DNA from: a virus
Reading direction: 5' to 3' (one strand)
Virus record (IMG/VR): IMGVR_UViG_3300030328_002122
Coordinates: 366 to 64,365 of that record
DNA: 64,000 nt
The translations under genes and the position numbers were made by a program. Below the pieces are notes generated by a model that did not search any database, was not told the origin of the DNA, and was given only the letters and a program-made list of their open reading frames with translations. Shown here piece after piece: positions 26,984-36,579 of the stretch (positions are counted from its first letter, which is position 1; each line of letters starts with the position of its first letter).

Positions 26984-29773
26984 ATGAGTATATGGAGAAA
27001 ATTTTCATCACCAAAAATAGATGAAACCCCAGCTTCTGGTGGTGCATCAGATGATGTTTATGACCAAAGAACATATGATGGAAATGCTGGAACACAATCC
27101 ATAATAAATGGTGTAGATCTTCAAACACATGGTGGAATGGTTTGGATCAAAGGTAATACTTTAGATCACGCTCATTATTTCTTTGATACTGAAAGAGGTT
27201 TATCTGATAGTGTAGAAGGTGCTAAATGGTGGTCAACATACACTGGTTCATCAGTTGGAAATCATTACAGAGTTGGGGTTGGTGACACTACAACTACTTT
27301 AACCTCTTTTAATAATAATGGTTTTACCATAGGTAATTGGAGTGAGATCAACACAGGCGGTGTAATGAGTGGTTATCAAAACAGACCAGTTACATATATG
27401 GCATACACATTTAGGCGTGCTCCTAAATTTTTTGATGTTGTAACATGGACAGGCGATGGAAATACTACTAATAGAAATATTTTACATAATCTACAATGTA
27501 CGCCAGGTCTTATTTTTGTTAAGAATATAACAGATAGAAGTTCTGATAACAAATGGACTATTTGGTGTAATAGTTTTGGTTTAGGTAATGGTTACTTTGC
27601 TGGAAACCCTAATACAAGTGCAGTTAATGATTATGTTCAACCAGAACATTATGGTGCTGGTACTGGATATGCTGGAACAAATGTTACTGTACAACAAAGA
27701 TCAAACTTTTGGGGAACATCTGCACCTAATGATTATAAATTTAGTGTAAGAGATACAGGTAGTGATGGGGTTTCTGGATATAATAGATTAGATATAGCAC
27801 TTAACAAACTTAATGATAAGTATGTTGCTTATCTATGGGCGAATGATGGAACTACTGGTGGCTCTTCAAATGCAAATAGTATTATTCGTTGTAGTTATTA
27901 TAATGGAACTGGTACTCACAATCCTGGCAATGGTGGAAGTCTTGGTGTTGGTTGGGAGCCTCAATTTGTATTCTGTCAACCATTAAGGTATAGTGCAACT
28001 ATAAATTATAATACTACAGTTCGTGCTCCAGAACAATATGGCCCTTATGTTTGGGATATTGTAAGAGGTTTACCACATAATAGATCAAGATCAAATACTT
28101 CAGTAAGTAGTCTTAGTAATACTTTTGCTAATGCTGGTTCTAGAAATCATGGTGATGTTCAATCTTTTAATATGCAATATAATGCCAAAAGTTCTGGAAT
28201 TGCAGATGATGGAGCTCCTGCTATTTCAGCAGATGGTCTTAACATGGGAGATGAAAACTCTACAGATAGTCATCAATCTTTCAATGCAATTAATACTCAC
28301 TATTTTGCAATGGTAATAAAAAGACCAGACAATGTTCCGACAACTGGTCATAGTGTTGTATATGTTCAAGATGGATTGCATCCTAGTGGCCAAGCGAGAG
28401 AAGTTTCTAATAATACAGGTATGACAGTTGGTGCTTATGTAAATGGTAATTCATCTACTGGTCAGTTGAATAATAGTTCACCTGGCTCAAATCCAGTTGA
28501 CCATCAACAATATGCAGACACCCATTGGTGGACAGCAAGAGATAATAGTGGCCCTAGACAATTTAGTTGGATGGATAGAATACGAGGTAATCACTACCAT
28601 TTAGGTAATGTTGATCCACAAACTAATCCAAATCATGGTAATTACGAACAAATTCCATTATATATAGATTCATTACCATTTGGTGTAAGAGGTAGTACTG
28701 GTGCTGCATATGCAACTAGATTTGCTGTAGAAAAAGGAAGTACTGATCAAGTTTATAGTGGTATGTTGAATCTTCATAGCTATATTGGTGCTGGAGCGCC
28801 TCAATATTACAAACATTACTTATGGGCAAGATCAAAAGGTGTATATGAAAATACAACTTATATAGGAAATGGAATGGAAAATCAAAGTTGTCGCCATGGT
28901 CTTGGTGTTAAACCAGAAATGATAATTATTAAAAAACAAAATACTCATAGGCATGGTGACAAAGGTGCTGATGGGTCTAGTGGTGGTAATGGGCCAGAAT
29001 ATGGAAATACAAATTGGAATAACGGGCCAGCTAATAATTATACACCAGAAAAAACTTGGAGAATGTGGCATAAAGATTGGAAAACAATGGCTGGTGCAAC
29101 TACCAGTACTTCTGATACTGGTTTTTATGGATCTTTAGAAAGTAGTTTGGTATTAGGACACCCTTATGCTTCTGGTGATGCAAATGATGGAATGTTTCCT
29201 TCTTATGAAACTTTAACAGGTGATAATACTACTAGTTCAAGTCCAACAACACATTTTTATTTGGGGCCTCAAGGTGGTCTTACTGGTGATGGTAATGATA
29301 CTACTAATAAAGGTAAATATATTAATCAACTTCATGAATATTATACAGTTTGGATGTGGGCATCCAAACCAGGCATAAGTAAAGTTGGTACTTATGATGG
29401 AGATGGTACAAGTGATGGAAGTCATGTTATTGATTGTGGTTTTACAAATGGTGCAAGATTTGTAATGATAGGTGTTTGGAATCAGCCTGCTATTTCAGCA
29501 TCAGGAGCTCACCCAGTTTTGATATTTTCCAAAGGTTCTAATAGAGATAATACACCATATAGTGTTGCTGGTACTAATACACAGGAATATGGATATACTT
29601 TTATTACTAGAAATAGTGGAGTAGTAGATTTAACTATGAGTGATAGATTAGATAGACATAATAGTGGATTTATAGTTAAAGGTGGAAATACTGGTGATGT
29701 TAATAGAGGGCCTTATACCTATGGTGGCTCTACAACAAAGTGTTCATATTGGTATCTTGCAATTGCAGACTAA
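26984..29773 (+). CDS. Large fibre protein with PKFFDVV-type modules (929 aa)
   Basis: 929 residues built from related modules. A unit near residue 143 starts 'FRRAPKFFDVVTWTGDG' and continues with an 'HNLQCTPGLIFVKN' strand. Related, more diverged units start near 620 ('TYIGNGMENQ', 'HGLGVKPEMIIIKK', 'WRMWHKDW') and 796 ('SKVGTYDGDGTSDG'). The same units occur in the 1369-residue protein downstream. I believe they belong to a marine phage tail-protein family labelled DUF7483, but could not search. Sequence is rich in Gly, Asn, Trp and Tyr, consistent with a host-binding fibre. The paired adaptor lies immediately upstream. Confidence 0.65.
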   Translation: MSIWRKFSSPKIDETPASGGASDDVYDQRTYDGNAGTQSIINGVDLQTHGGMVWIKGNTLDHAHYFFDTERGLSDSVEGAKWWSTYTGSSVGNHYRVGVGDTTTTLTSFNNNGFTIGNWSEINTGGVMSGYQNRPVTYMAYTFRRAPKFFDVVTWTGDGNTTNRNILHNLQCTPGLIFVKNITDRSSDNKWTIWCNSFGLGNGYFAGNPNTSAVNDYVQPEHYGAGTGYAGTNVTVQQRSNFWGTSAPNDYKFSVRDTGSDGVSGYNRLDIALNKLNDKYVAYLWANDGTTGGSSNANSIIRCSYYNGTGTHNPGNGGSLGVGWEPQFVFCQPLRYSATINYNTTVRAPEQYGPYVWDIVRGLPHNRSRSNTSVSSLSNTFANAGSRNHGDVQSFNMQYNAKSSGIADDGAPAISADGLNMGDENSTDSHQSFNAINTHYFAMVIKRPDNVPTTGHSVVYVQDGLHPSGQAREVSNNTGMTVGAYVNGNSSTGQLNNSSPGSNPVDHQQYADTHWWTARDNSGPRQFSWMDRIRGNHYHLGNVDPQTNPNHGNYEQIPLYIDSLPFGVRGSTGAAYATRFAVEKGSTDQVYSGMLNLHSYIGAGAPQYYKHYLWARSKGVYENTTYIGNGMENQSCRHGLGVKPEMIIIKKQNTHRHGDKGADGSSGGNGPEYGNTNWNNGPANNYTPEKTWRMWHKDWKTMAGATTSTSDTGFYGSLESSLVLGHPYASGDANDGMFPSYETLTGDNTTSSSPTTHFYLGPQGGLTGDGNDTTNKGKYINQLHEYYTVWMWASKPGISKVGTYDGDGTSDGSHVIDCGFTNGARFVMIGVWNQPAISASGAHPVLIFSKGSNRDNTPYSVAGTNTQEYGYTFITRNSGVVDLTMSDRLDRHNSGFIVKGGNTGDVNRGPYTYGGSTTKCSYWYLAIAD

Positions 29774-29806
29774 TAACATAAATAGATAAAAACAGGATAA
29801 AAGAAA

Positions 29807-30382
29807 ATGCCTATTAGAAAAATTAACTCAAGAGCAATCGGTGCAAATGTTATTGTTGCAGAAGATGTAGCTGCAAATGCAATTACAACTGCTGAAATAC
29901 AAGATGGAAATGTAACACCAGCAAAACTTGCATTATCAACTGCGTTTGATTTTGCAAACGATTTAAAAGGAAGTGGTGGTATTGTAGAAAATTATCAAGC
30001 TGCAACTTTTAATAGTGGGGTTCTTACTTTAAATCTTGATAATGGAAATAACTTTTATTATAATTTTGGTGGAAATGCAAGTGGCGATTCAATAACAAGT
30101 TTAGATTTAACAAATGTGCCTGCACCAGATAATACTCCATCATCTGGAGATGGTACTGCATTTTTCTTTACCTTAAAATTAAAACAACCAGCATCTGGTA
30201 GTCTACAAACAATAAGTTGGGTTTCTAATCCAGCTACAGATCATGAATTTCATTGGGCTGGTGGTAGTTCAAATGCACCTACTATTACAAATACTTTAGG
30301 AGCTCATGATTTATTTGGATTTTATACACATGATGGTGGTTCGACAATATATTCATTTAAATTAGGACAGGATCTAAAGTAG
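29807..30382 (+). CDS. Fibre adaptor paralogue (191 aa)
   Basis: 191 residues opening MPIRKINSRAIGANVIVAED, very like the 312-residue adaptor (MPISKINTFGIADNAVISSK). It has only about two of the 10-residue shaft repeats (ANAITTAEIQ, DGNVTPAKLA), then the shared C-terminal domain 'FFFTLKLKQPASGSLQTISW ... YSFKLGQDLK'. A near-consensus late box, CATAAATA, lies at 29777-29784. Its stop codon overlaps the GTG start of the 1369-residue giant (TAGTG), so the two are translationally coupled. Confidence 0.6.
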   Translation: MPIRKINSRAIGANVIVAEDVAANAITTAEIQDGNVTPAKLALSTAFDFANDLKGSGGIVENYQAATFNSGVLTLNLDNGNNFYYNFGGNASGDSITSLDLTNVPAPDNTPSSGDGTAFFFTLKLKQPASGSLQTISWVSNPATDHEFHWAGGSSNAPTITNTLGAHDLFGFYTHDGGSTIYSFKLGQDLK

Positions 30383-33300
30383 TGAGTCAATCGAAAAAAA
30401 TATTTCCAACATCTGGTGTTTCTCAAACTGGTCAAGGTCAATCTAGTCCTCTAGGAGAGGGTGGTAATAATACTGGTCTTTTTAACATTTCTACTTATCA
30501 ATTAGGTAAAAGTGGTAATTATGGACAAAACAGAGATTATATTAATTTAGAAAATGGTGAAATAGATACAGGAGTTGATTTATCTGGAACACCATCTACT
30601 GATATTGACGATTATTATTCTGTAGATATGTGGACAGGCCAAGCACCATATGGACAAGAGATTGTCAATGGTATTGATATGATTAATAATAAGACTATGA
30701 CTTTTATCAAAGGACATAGTCCAATTAAACAACAAAATAATAATAATTTATTGCACCTTGAATCTTCTCCCATGTTTTTAGATTCAGAAAGAGGAAATTC
30801 AAAAGTATTTTTTTCAAACAGAGGCCCTTATGGTAATTACAGATCTGAAACAACATTAGAAAACGACTCTAATTTTTTTCAATATACAACAAGTGGTTAT
30901 AAATGGGGATATGGATCATCACAACCAACTAACTGTTTAAATACAATGGGTCAAAGATATTTGGGTTATACTTTTAGGGCAAAACCTAAATTTTTTGATG
31001 TGGTCAAATATACAGGCGATGGAACTTTAAATCGTCAAATTTCTCATAATTTACAATCTATACCATATTTTATGATCATAAAAAGAATAGATCAAGACTT
31101 TGATTCTCTTTTTATTATAAATCAATCACCTTCTACTAATAGTTTTAAGTATAAATTATATCCAGAAATGGAAGGATCTCATACTACATATGGTCAACAA
31201 GGTGTTTGGTATTCTGATCTAGCAGGCGATCCTGGCAATGTTGGAGCACAGACCAACTTAGGAAATTCTAATAATCAAACTTTTTGGCTCAAATACAATA
31301 TGGGTAATGGAACTAATGTTGTAATGCCTACAACTTCAAATTTTACAGTTGGTCATGTAAATAACGCAACCACAGTTAGTGGATTTACTAATCAAAATAA
31401 TGCAGAATATGTTGCATACCTATGGGCTAGTGATGATAGTTCATCTTCTATGATTAAATGTGGACAATTTGGTGGTGCTAATTTTAATGTATCTTTAGGT
31501 TGGCGTCCTCAAACAATATGGATTTTTCCATATTCTAATACAATTGGTGGGATAACAAGTGGAGGCTTCACAACTGCTGATTTATTATTAGATAAAAAAT
31601 TATATTGGGGTTCTGGTAGTTATGATGGAGATGTGCTTATCAGAAGGCCTTGGTCATTTTGGTCTAATACTAGTCACACCACAACTTTGAGTCAAGCAGG
31701 ACATACTTCATATCATTCTTCTGGTACTAGTGGAACTACATATATGGCAGTAAATAGTCAAGGATTTAAAGGTACAGGTGCTATACACTCAACTAATTCT
31801 TTAATCAGCAACAATGCTGGTTATTTCTATATAGCAATACGAGATTCAGAATATACTTGGAGTAATACAAGTACTAATAAAGGTTTTTATTTTTGGGGTA
31901 ATACTAAAAGAGAAAAAACTATAGATCTTACACCACCTTATACTAATAGATTGGATTATTCTGATAATCAAGTTATAGATACAGTAAGAGCTAATCATCA
32001 ACAAACAGGAATTGTAGGTTCAGATAATAGTAATCATCCAGATCAACTTAGATATGCATATGGTAGTTTTCAAGGAAGTTATGGTTCTCATGGTAAAGCA
32101 CAAGATAGCGGAATGAGATATTTTGATAGAACTAAAGTTGGAATACATCCAGTAACACCAACATCTTCTGATAGTGGAAAATATTTTATTTGGGGAATGA
32201 AAGCACATCCAAAGTTTTTTGATATTGTAGAGTGGACAGGCGATGGAACTACTAATAGACAAATTTCACATAATTTACAATCTGTGCCTGCAATGATTAT
32301 ACTAAGTGAAGTAGTAATGGGCACTGAGGTATATCCAAGAGTGTGGCATAAAGATCTTCCAAATTCAATGGGATTTTTAGATACGAAAGATCAATTTCAA
32401 CCAAACACTTACAGTAATTGGGGTAATCAACACGATACTGCACATCCTTATAGAGTCTTTGGTGGAACTAGTAGTGCTTCTGGTGTTGCAACTCCGACAA
32501 GTACATATTTTACTGTTTCTCACGCTGATAGTGCCTATAGTGGTGTTACAAAAAGAGCTGGTAATAATAATGGAATAAAATATTATGCATATTTGTTTGC
32601 AGACCAAAAAACTACAGGGAATATTGCAGTAGGAACATATACTGGAAATGGCTGGTCAACTGCACAAACTGGTTCTATATATCACGAAAGACCAGCATCT
32701 AATCTTGCATCTGCATATGGGCCCAGTATATACGATAGTGGTGTATTTGTTGATTTGGGTTGGGAGCCTCAATGGGTAATGATGAAAAATATGTCCAGAT
32801 ATCAAACAAGTTGGACTATGTTTGATACAACAAGAGGTTGGGATTGGAATATAGGTGAGAGTTATGATGCAACTTCTCAATATGGAGATAATTCTCCTCA
32901 CAATGCAGGTCAGCATACTATTCACAATAGAGGTCAATCTCATGTAAGTGCAGATGTCGGTCATCCTATGACGAAAGGGTTTGAAGTAAGAGGACTAGGA
33001 AATGGTAGTGGCAGTGTTGCTGGAAGTGGGCCTGGTGGTATTGTTTCTGGTGTATGTCTTGGATCAAGTTGCAGTGGAACGGCAAACAGTTATAATTGGA
33101 ATGTTGCTGGTGATACTTATTTGTATGTAGCTGTTCGTAGAGATGAAATAACTCCAACTGAAGGAAAACAAGTCTATGCTATTTCCAGAGCAAAAAATAA
33201 AATTAATGGACATGGTGATCAATTTAGTTTTGGATCTAATATTAATGCTGTTTCTCATTTAGGTGCGCCTGCTTTAGGCCCCATCTCATCTACTTCAACA

Positions 33301-34491
33301 TATAATGACCATAAAAATCCTGTTTTATTTAAACCAGATCTAGCAATAGTTAATGATGCAAATAGTAATAGTAGTTCTTATAACATGATGAGAATTATGA
33401 CAAGAGGTTGGGGTACATATGCTCCATCAACTACTACTCAAACCAATAATGATACTCGTATAGCATCAGATCTGTGGCCACAGAGTAGTAAACAAGGTTA
33501 TAATCCTTTTAGTAAATCCTCTGGTTTTGGTATTACTTATCCAGATACTAGAGGAACATGGAATAATGGTAGTACAGCTGCAGATCCAAAAATATATACT
33601 CATATGTTTAAAAGAGCAAGAGGTTTTATGGATATCATTCATTATCGTGGAAGTGGTACGAGTATGACAAAACCTCATGCATTGGGTGTAGCTCCAGAAA
33701 TGTTAATATTTAATATGGCAAGATTTGATACTTATGCTAGTAGTAGTTATGATAGTCTACATACTGGTTGGGAAATTTATCATAAAGATATGACACCAGC
33801 TGGTTCTGGTGATTGGACTACTATGAAAATGATGTTTGGATTAGGAACTGGAACACATACAACAGATACCAATGGACAGGGAACATATAGAGCAGATGAT
33901 TCAATGACAAACACAAGTACACCAAATTATGTTGGAGATGGAACTATTGGTGTTGGATCTACTGATGATGCATCTGGTAGTCATTTTTCGGCTGGTGCTA
34001 TTTCAGTATCATCTACAGATATAACACTTGGTGGTGGTAAATCAGCTAATTGTGGTGGTAGTGATCCTTATTATCATCAATGTATAATGTTTGCAAGTTC
34101 GCCTGGTGTAAGTAAAGTTGGATATTATCTTGGAACTGGTACAAGCACTGTAAATGTTAATTGTGGATTTTCTAGTGGTGCAAGATTCATATTAATTAAA
34201 AGAGAAGATGATAAAGGGCCTTGGGTAGTACTTGAGGGTGGAGATGGTCATCAAGTTTCTGGTGGTTATTACCAATCAAATATTAGGTCTGGTACTGACC
34301 ATGTAACATTTTTAAATAGAAAAGATGTAGTTCCATCTGCATCTGGTAGAGATTATGTACACCCATATGCAAATGGTTTTGGAGTATTAGCAAATTCATA
34401 CACAAATGGATCATCACAAAGTGCTCCCAATTTAGGTGGTGTTCCAATCAATATAAATGGTGCAAGATATATTTTTCTGGCGATTGCATAG
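30382..34491 (+). CDS. Giant fibre protein with PKFFDVV-type modules (1369 aa)
   Basis: 1369 residues with a GTG start that overlaps the previous stop by one base. Modules of the PKFFDVV type begin near residues 196 ('FRAKPKFFDVVKYTGDG'), 605 ('MKAHPKFFDIVEWTGDG') and 1075 ('FKRARGFMDIIHYRGSG'). Each is followed by an HNLQS.P or HALGVAP strand and a W..(Y)HKD turn. A diverged end module starts near 1240 ('SKVGYYLGTGTSTVNVNCGF'), matching the end of the 929-residue protein. The two proteins look like products of cassette duplication followed by divergence and different module numbers. Likely a long receptor-binding fibre; no enzyme motif seen. Confidence 0.65.
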   Translation: MSQSKKIFPTSGVSQTGQGQSSPLGEGGNNTGLFNISTYQLGKSGNYGQNRDYINLENGEIDTGVDLSGTPSTDIDDYYSVDMWTGQAPYGQEIVNGIDMINNKTMTFIKGHSPIKQQNNNNLLHLESSPMFLDSERGNSKVFFSNRGPYGNYRSETTLENDSNFFQYTTSGYKWGYGSSQPTNCLNTMGQRYLGYTFRAKPKFFDVVKYTGDGTLNRQISHNLQSIPYFMIIKRIDQDFDSLFIINQSPSTNSFKYKLYPEMEGSHTTYGQQGVWYSDLAGDPGNVGAQTNLGNSNNQTFWLKYNMGNGTNVVMPTTSNFTVGHVNNATTVSGFTNQNNAEYVAYLWASDDSSSSMIKCGQFGGANFNVSLGWRPQTIWIFPYSNTIGGITSGGFTTADLLLDKKLYWGSGSYDGDVLIRRPWSFWSNTSHTTTLSQAGHTSYHSSGTSGTTYMAVNSQGFKGTGAIHSTNSLISNNAGYFYIAIRDSEYTWSNTSTNKGFYFWGNTKREKTIDLTPPYTNRLDYSDNQVIDTVRANHQQTGIVGSDNSNHPDQLRYAYGSFQGSYGSHGKAQDSGMRYFDRTKVGIHPVTPTSSDSGKYFIWGMKAHPKFFDIVEWTGDGTTNRQISHNLQSVPAMIILSEVVMGTEVYPRVWHKDLPNSMGFLDTKDQFQPNTYSNWGNQHDTAHPYRVFGGTSSASGVATPTSTYFTVSHADSAYSGVTKRAGNNNGIKYYAYLFADQKTTGNIAVGTYTGNGWSTAQTGSIYHERPASNLASAYGPSIYDSGVFVDLGWEPQWVMMKNMSRYQTSWTMFDTTRGWDWNIGESYDATSQYGDNSPHNAGQHTIHNRGQSHVSADVGHPMTKGFEVRGLGNGSGSVAGSGPGGIVSGVCLGSSCSGTANSYNWNVAGDTYLYVAVRRDEITPTEGKQVYAISRAKNKINGHGDQFSFGSNINAVSHLGAPALGPISSTSTYNDHKNPVLFKPDLAIVNDANSNSSSYNMMRIMTRGWGTYAPSTTTQTNNDTRIASDLWPQSSKQGYNPFSKSSGFGITYPDTRGTWNNGSTAADPKIYTHMFKRARGFMDIIHYRGSGTSMTKPHALGVAPEMLIFNMARFDTYASSSYDSLHTGWEIYHKDMTPAGSGDWTTMKMMFGLGTGTHTTDTNGQGTYRADDSMTNTSTPNYVGDGTIGVGSTDDASGSHFSAGAISVSSTDITLGGGKSANCGGSDPYYHQCIMFASSPGVSKVGYYLGTGTSTVNVNCGFSSGARFILIKREDDKGPWVVLEGGDGHQVSGGYYQSNIRSGTDHVTFLNRKDVVPSASGRDYVHPYANGFGVLANSYTNGSSQSAPNLGGVPININGARYIFLAIA

Positions 34492-34504
34492 AGGGTTTAA
34501 ACAT

Positions 34505-34512
34505 TATAAATA
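34505..34512 (+). promoter_or_regulatory. T4-type late promoter box
   Basis: Exact TATAAATA, 25 bases before the ATG at 34538, with AGAAGGAG as ribosome site. It starts the last fibre sub-operon, which may run on into the neck genes, since no further exact box is seen until 46118. Confidence 0.75.
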
Positions 34513-34537
34513 GAAGTAGAAGGAGTCTTTTTGTTTT

Positions 34538-34876
34538 ATGGCGACAGTATCAAATATATTTATAGATCAAGGTGCAACATTTACAACAACAATAAGTGTT
34601 GCAGATGGAAATGGAGTATCTTTAGATTTGACAGGATATTCTGGAATTGCTCAATTACGAAAAACGTATGAGTCAACAACTTCAGTAGGTTTTAATGTAT
34701 CATTTGAAACGCCTAGAACAAACGGACAAGTAACAATTTCGTTAACTGATGCACAGACATCTGCACTTGAATCTGGCAAATATGTTTATGATGTTAATTT
34801 GACACTGCCAGGTGGAACAAAAACAAGAGTAGTCGAAGGGGTTGCAAGTGTCAATCCAAGTGTATCAAGGGCATAA
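34538..34876 (+). CDS. Small baseplate/fibre-base protein, BppU-like beta domain
   Basis: 112 residues with an all-beta pattern: 'NIFIDQGATFTTTISVADGN', DLTGYSGIAQLRK, then LTDAQTSALESGKYVYDVN. This resembles the N-terminal domain found on baseplate-upper-protein-like and fibre-base proteins (the gain-of-strand 'SLTDAQTSALESG.Y.YDV' phrase is typical). It is the first gene of a late transcript followed by fibre genes, so it may be the piece that docks them. The family assignment is moderate and the structural role is inferred. Confidence 0.55.
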   Translation: MATVSNIFIDQGATFTTTISVADGNGVSLDLTGYSGIAQLRKTYESTTSVGFNVSFETPRTNGQVTISLTDAQTSALESGKYVYDVNLTLPGGTKTRVVEGVASVNPSVSRA

Positions 34877-34888
34877 TAGGAGTTAAAT

Positions 34889-35131
34889 ATGGCAATCGTT
34901 ACAAACCAACCACAAGTAATTCGTGTTACTGTTCCAGGCCCCCAAGGCCCATCTGCTGGTGCAGCTGCGGCTGCTACTATTAGTTTAAATGATATTAGTA
35001 ATGTTGATGTTACAACTGTAGGGTTGCAAAATGGAGCAATATTACAGTATAATAGTACAACAGAAAAATGGACAGCAAGAAATGAATTAGATACCACAGC
35101 AGATATTACACTTAATTCTGGAAGTTTTTAG
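34889..35131 (+). CDS. Small fibre-like protein with collagen-like start
   Basis: 80 residues. The N-terminal 'RVTVPGPQGPSAGAAAAA' contains a very short collagen-like PGPQGP piece. The rest ('LQNGAILQYNSTTEKWTARN ... DITLNSGSF') is the phrase usually found at the junction between fibre shaft segments. It is short for a fibre, so it could be a connector or the remnant of one. AGGAG stands seven bases before the ATG. Confidence 0.5.
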   Translation: MAIVTNQPQVIRVTVPGPQGPSAGAAAAATISLNDISNVDVTTVGLQNGAILQYNSTTEKWTARNELDTTADITLNSGSF

Positions 35132-35145
35132 AGAGGATATAAAAA

Positions 35146-36555
35146 ATGGCAATTACACTCCAAATAAAGAGGTCTACAGCTACCTCAGCGCCTTCATCAT
35201 TATCAGATGGTGAATTGGCGTATACGCATGGAGCTGGAACACAAGCAAACTTAGGAAAAAGAGCATTTATAGGCGATTCTTCTAATAACGTAACAGTTAT
35301 TGGTGGACAATACTTTACTGATATGATGGATCATGTTCATGGAACATTAACAGCAAATTCTGCTGTTATTGTTGATAGTAGCAAAAGAATAGATGACTTA
35401 CTAGTTGGTATAAACTCCACAACTGGTGGTTCAATTAAATTAAATGAAGGTACTAATAATGGCAATCATTATCTTGAACTTAAAGGGCCTAATGCTTTAG
35501 GTTCTAATTTAACATTTACCTTGCCCTCTAGTGATGGAAGTGCAAATGGTGTTATGTCAACTAATGGTTCTGGTGCATTATCTTTCATGTCTTTTGATAC
35601 AGCTGATTTTACAATCAATGGTAGTACAATAGAACTTAGACAAAACCCAAGTGCATTTACTGCTATAACTGTAGATAATATTAAAATAGGTGATGCAGAT
35701 TCGCAGACAATATCAACTTCATCTGGAAATTTAATATTAAATCCAGCTGGTGAAATAAATGCATCTAGTAATAGAATCTTAAATGTTGCAGCTCCACAAG
35801 ATGCAACTGATGCTGCTAATAAAGAGTATGTAGATGGACAACTTCAAGGATTGGATATTAAAGATTCTGTAAGAGTTGCTACATCATCTGGTACTAATAT
35901 TACTCTTGGAAGTGGAGCTGCAAATGGTTCAACTATAGATGGAGTAAGTGTTGCAACTGGAGATAGAATACTTTTAAAACATCAATCAACTGGATCAGAA
36001 AATGGTATCTATACAGTAAATGCAAGTGGAGCTCCAACAAGAGCAACTGACTTTGATAGTAGTGCTGATGTTAGTGCTGGTGCATTTGTATTTGTAGAAG
36101 AAGGTAATAATGCTGATCAAGGATTTGTTTTGACAAATAATGGTACAATTACTATAGGATCAACAGCATTAACATTTACACAATTTTCTGGTGCTGGTAA
36201 TGTTGTTGCTGGTGCTGGTATGACCAAAACTGGATCAACACTTGATGTTGTTGGAACGTCTGCAAGAATTTCTGTAGCTGCTAATTCAATTGATATTGAT
36301 GCAAATTATGTTGGTCAAACATCCATTACAACTTTAGGAACAATTGCAACTGGTACTTGGAATGCAACTGCAATTGCAGCCACAAAGGGTGGTACAGGAT
36401 TGACTACAATACCAAAAGGTTCTCTTTTGGTTGCGAATACAGCAGATACTTTAACTGCATTAGATGGTGGTGGAACTTCTGACAAACTTGCAATATATGA
36501 CTATAGTAATGATACATGGGGAGTTTCTAATTCCCTTGATGGTGGAACATTCTAA
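35146..36555 (+). CDS. Tail-fibre-like protein (469 aa)
   Basis: 469 residues. The N terminus MAITLQIKRSTATSAPSSLS followed by DGELAYTHG is the common opening of fibre proteins in marine T4-like phages (KRS....P..L..GELAY). Residues ~230-345 hold a 'VRVATSSGTNITLGSGAANG ... GDRILLKHQSTGSENGIYTV ... FVFVEEGN' domain that recurs in phage fibres. The C terminus (GGTGLTTIPKGSLLVANTAD, SLDGGTF) is a typical shaft end. No catalytic motif. Probably an elongated trimeric fibre segment sharing its N-terminal anchor type with the next gene. Confidence 0.65.
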   Translation: MAITLQIKRSTATSAPSSLSDGELAYTHGAGTQANLGKRAFIGDSSNNVTVIGGQYFTDMMDHVHGTLTANSAVIVDSSKRIDDLLVGINSTTGGSIKLNEGTNNGNHYLELKGPNALGSNLTFTLPSSDGSANGVMSTNGSGALSFMSFDTADFTINGSTIELRQNPSAFTAITVDNIKIGDADSQTISTSSGNLILNPAGEINASSNRILNVAAPQDATDAANKEYVDGQLQGLDIKDSVRVATSSGTNITLGSGAANGSTIDGVSVATGDRILLKHQSTGSENGIYTVNASGAPTRATDFDSSADVSAGAFVFVEEGNNADQGFVLTNNGTITIGSTALTFTQFSGAGNVVAGAGMTKTGSTLDVVGTSARISVAANSIDIDANYVGQTSITTLGTIATGTWNATAIAATKGGTGLTTIPKGSLLVANTADTLTALDGGGTSDKLAIYDYSNDTWGVSNSLDGGTF

Positions 36556-36579
36556 ATAGTCATATAGGAGATATGCCTA

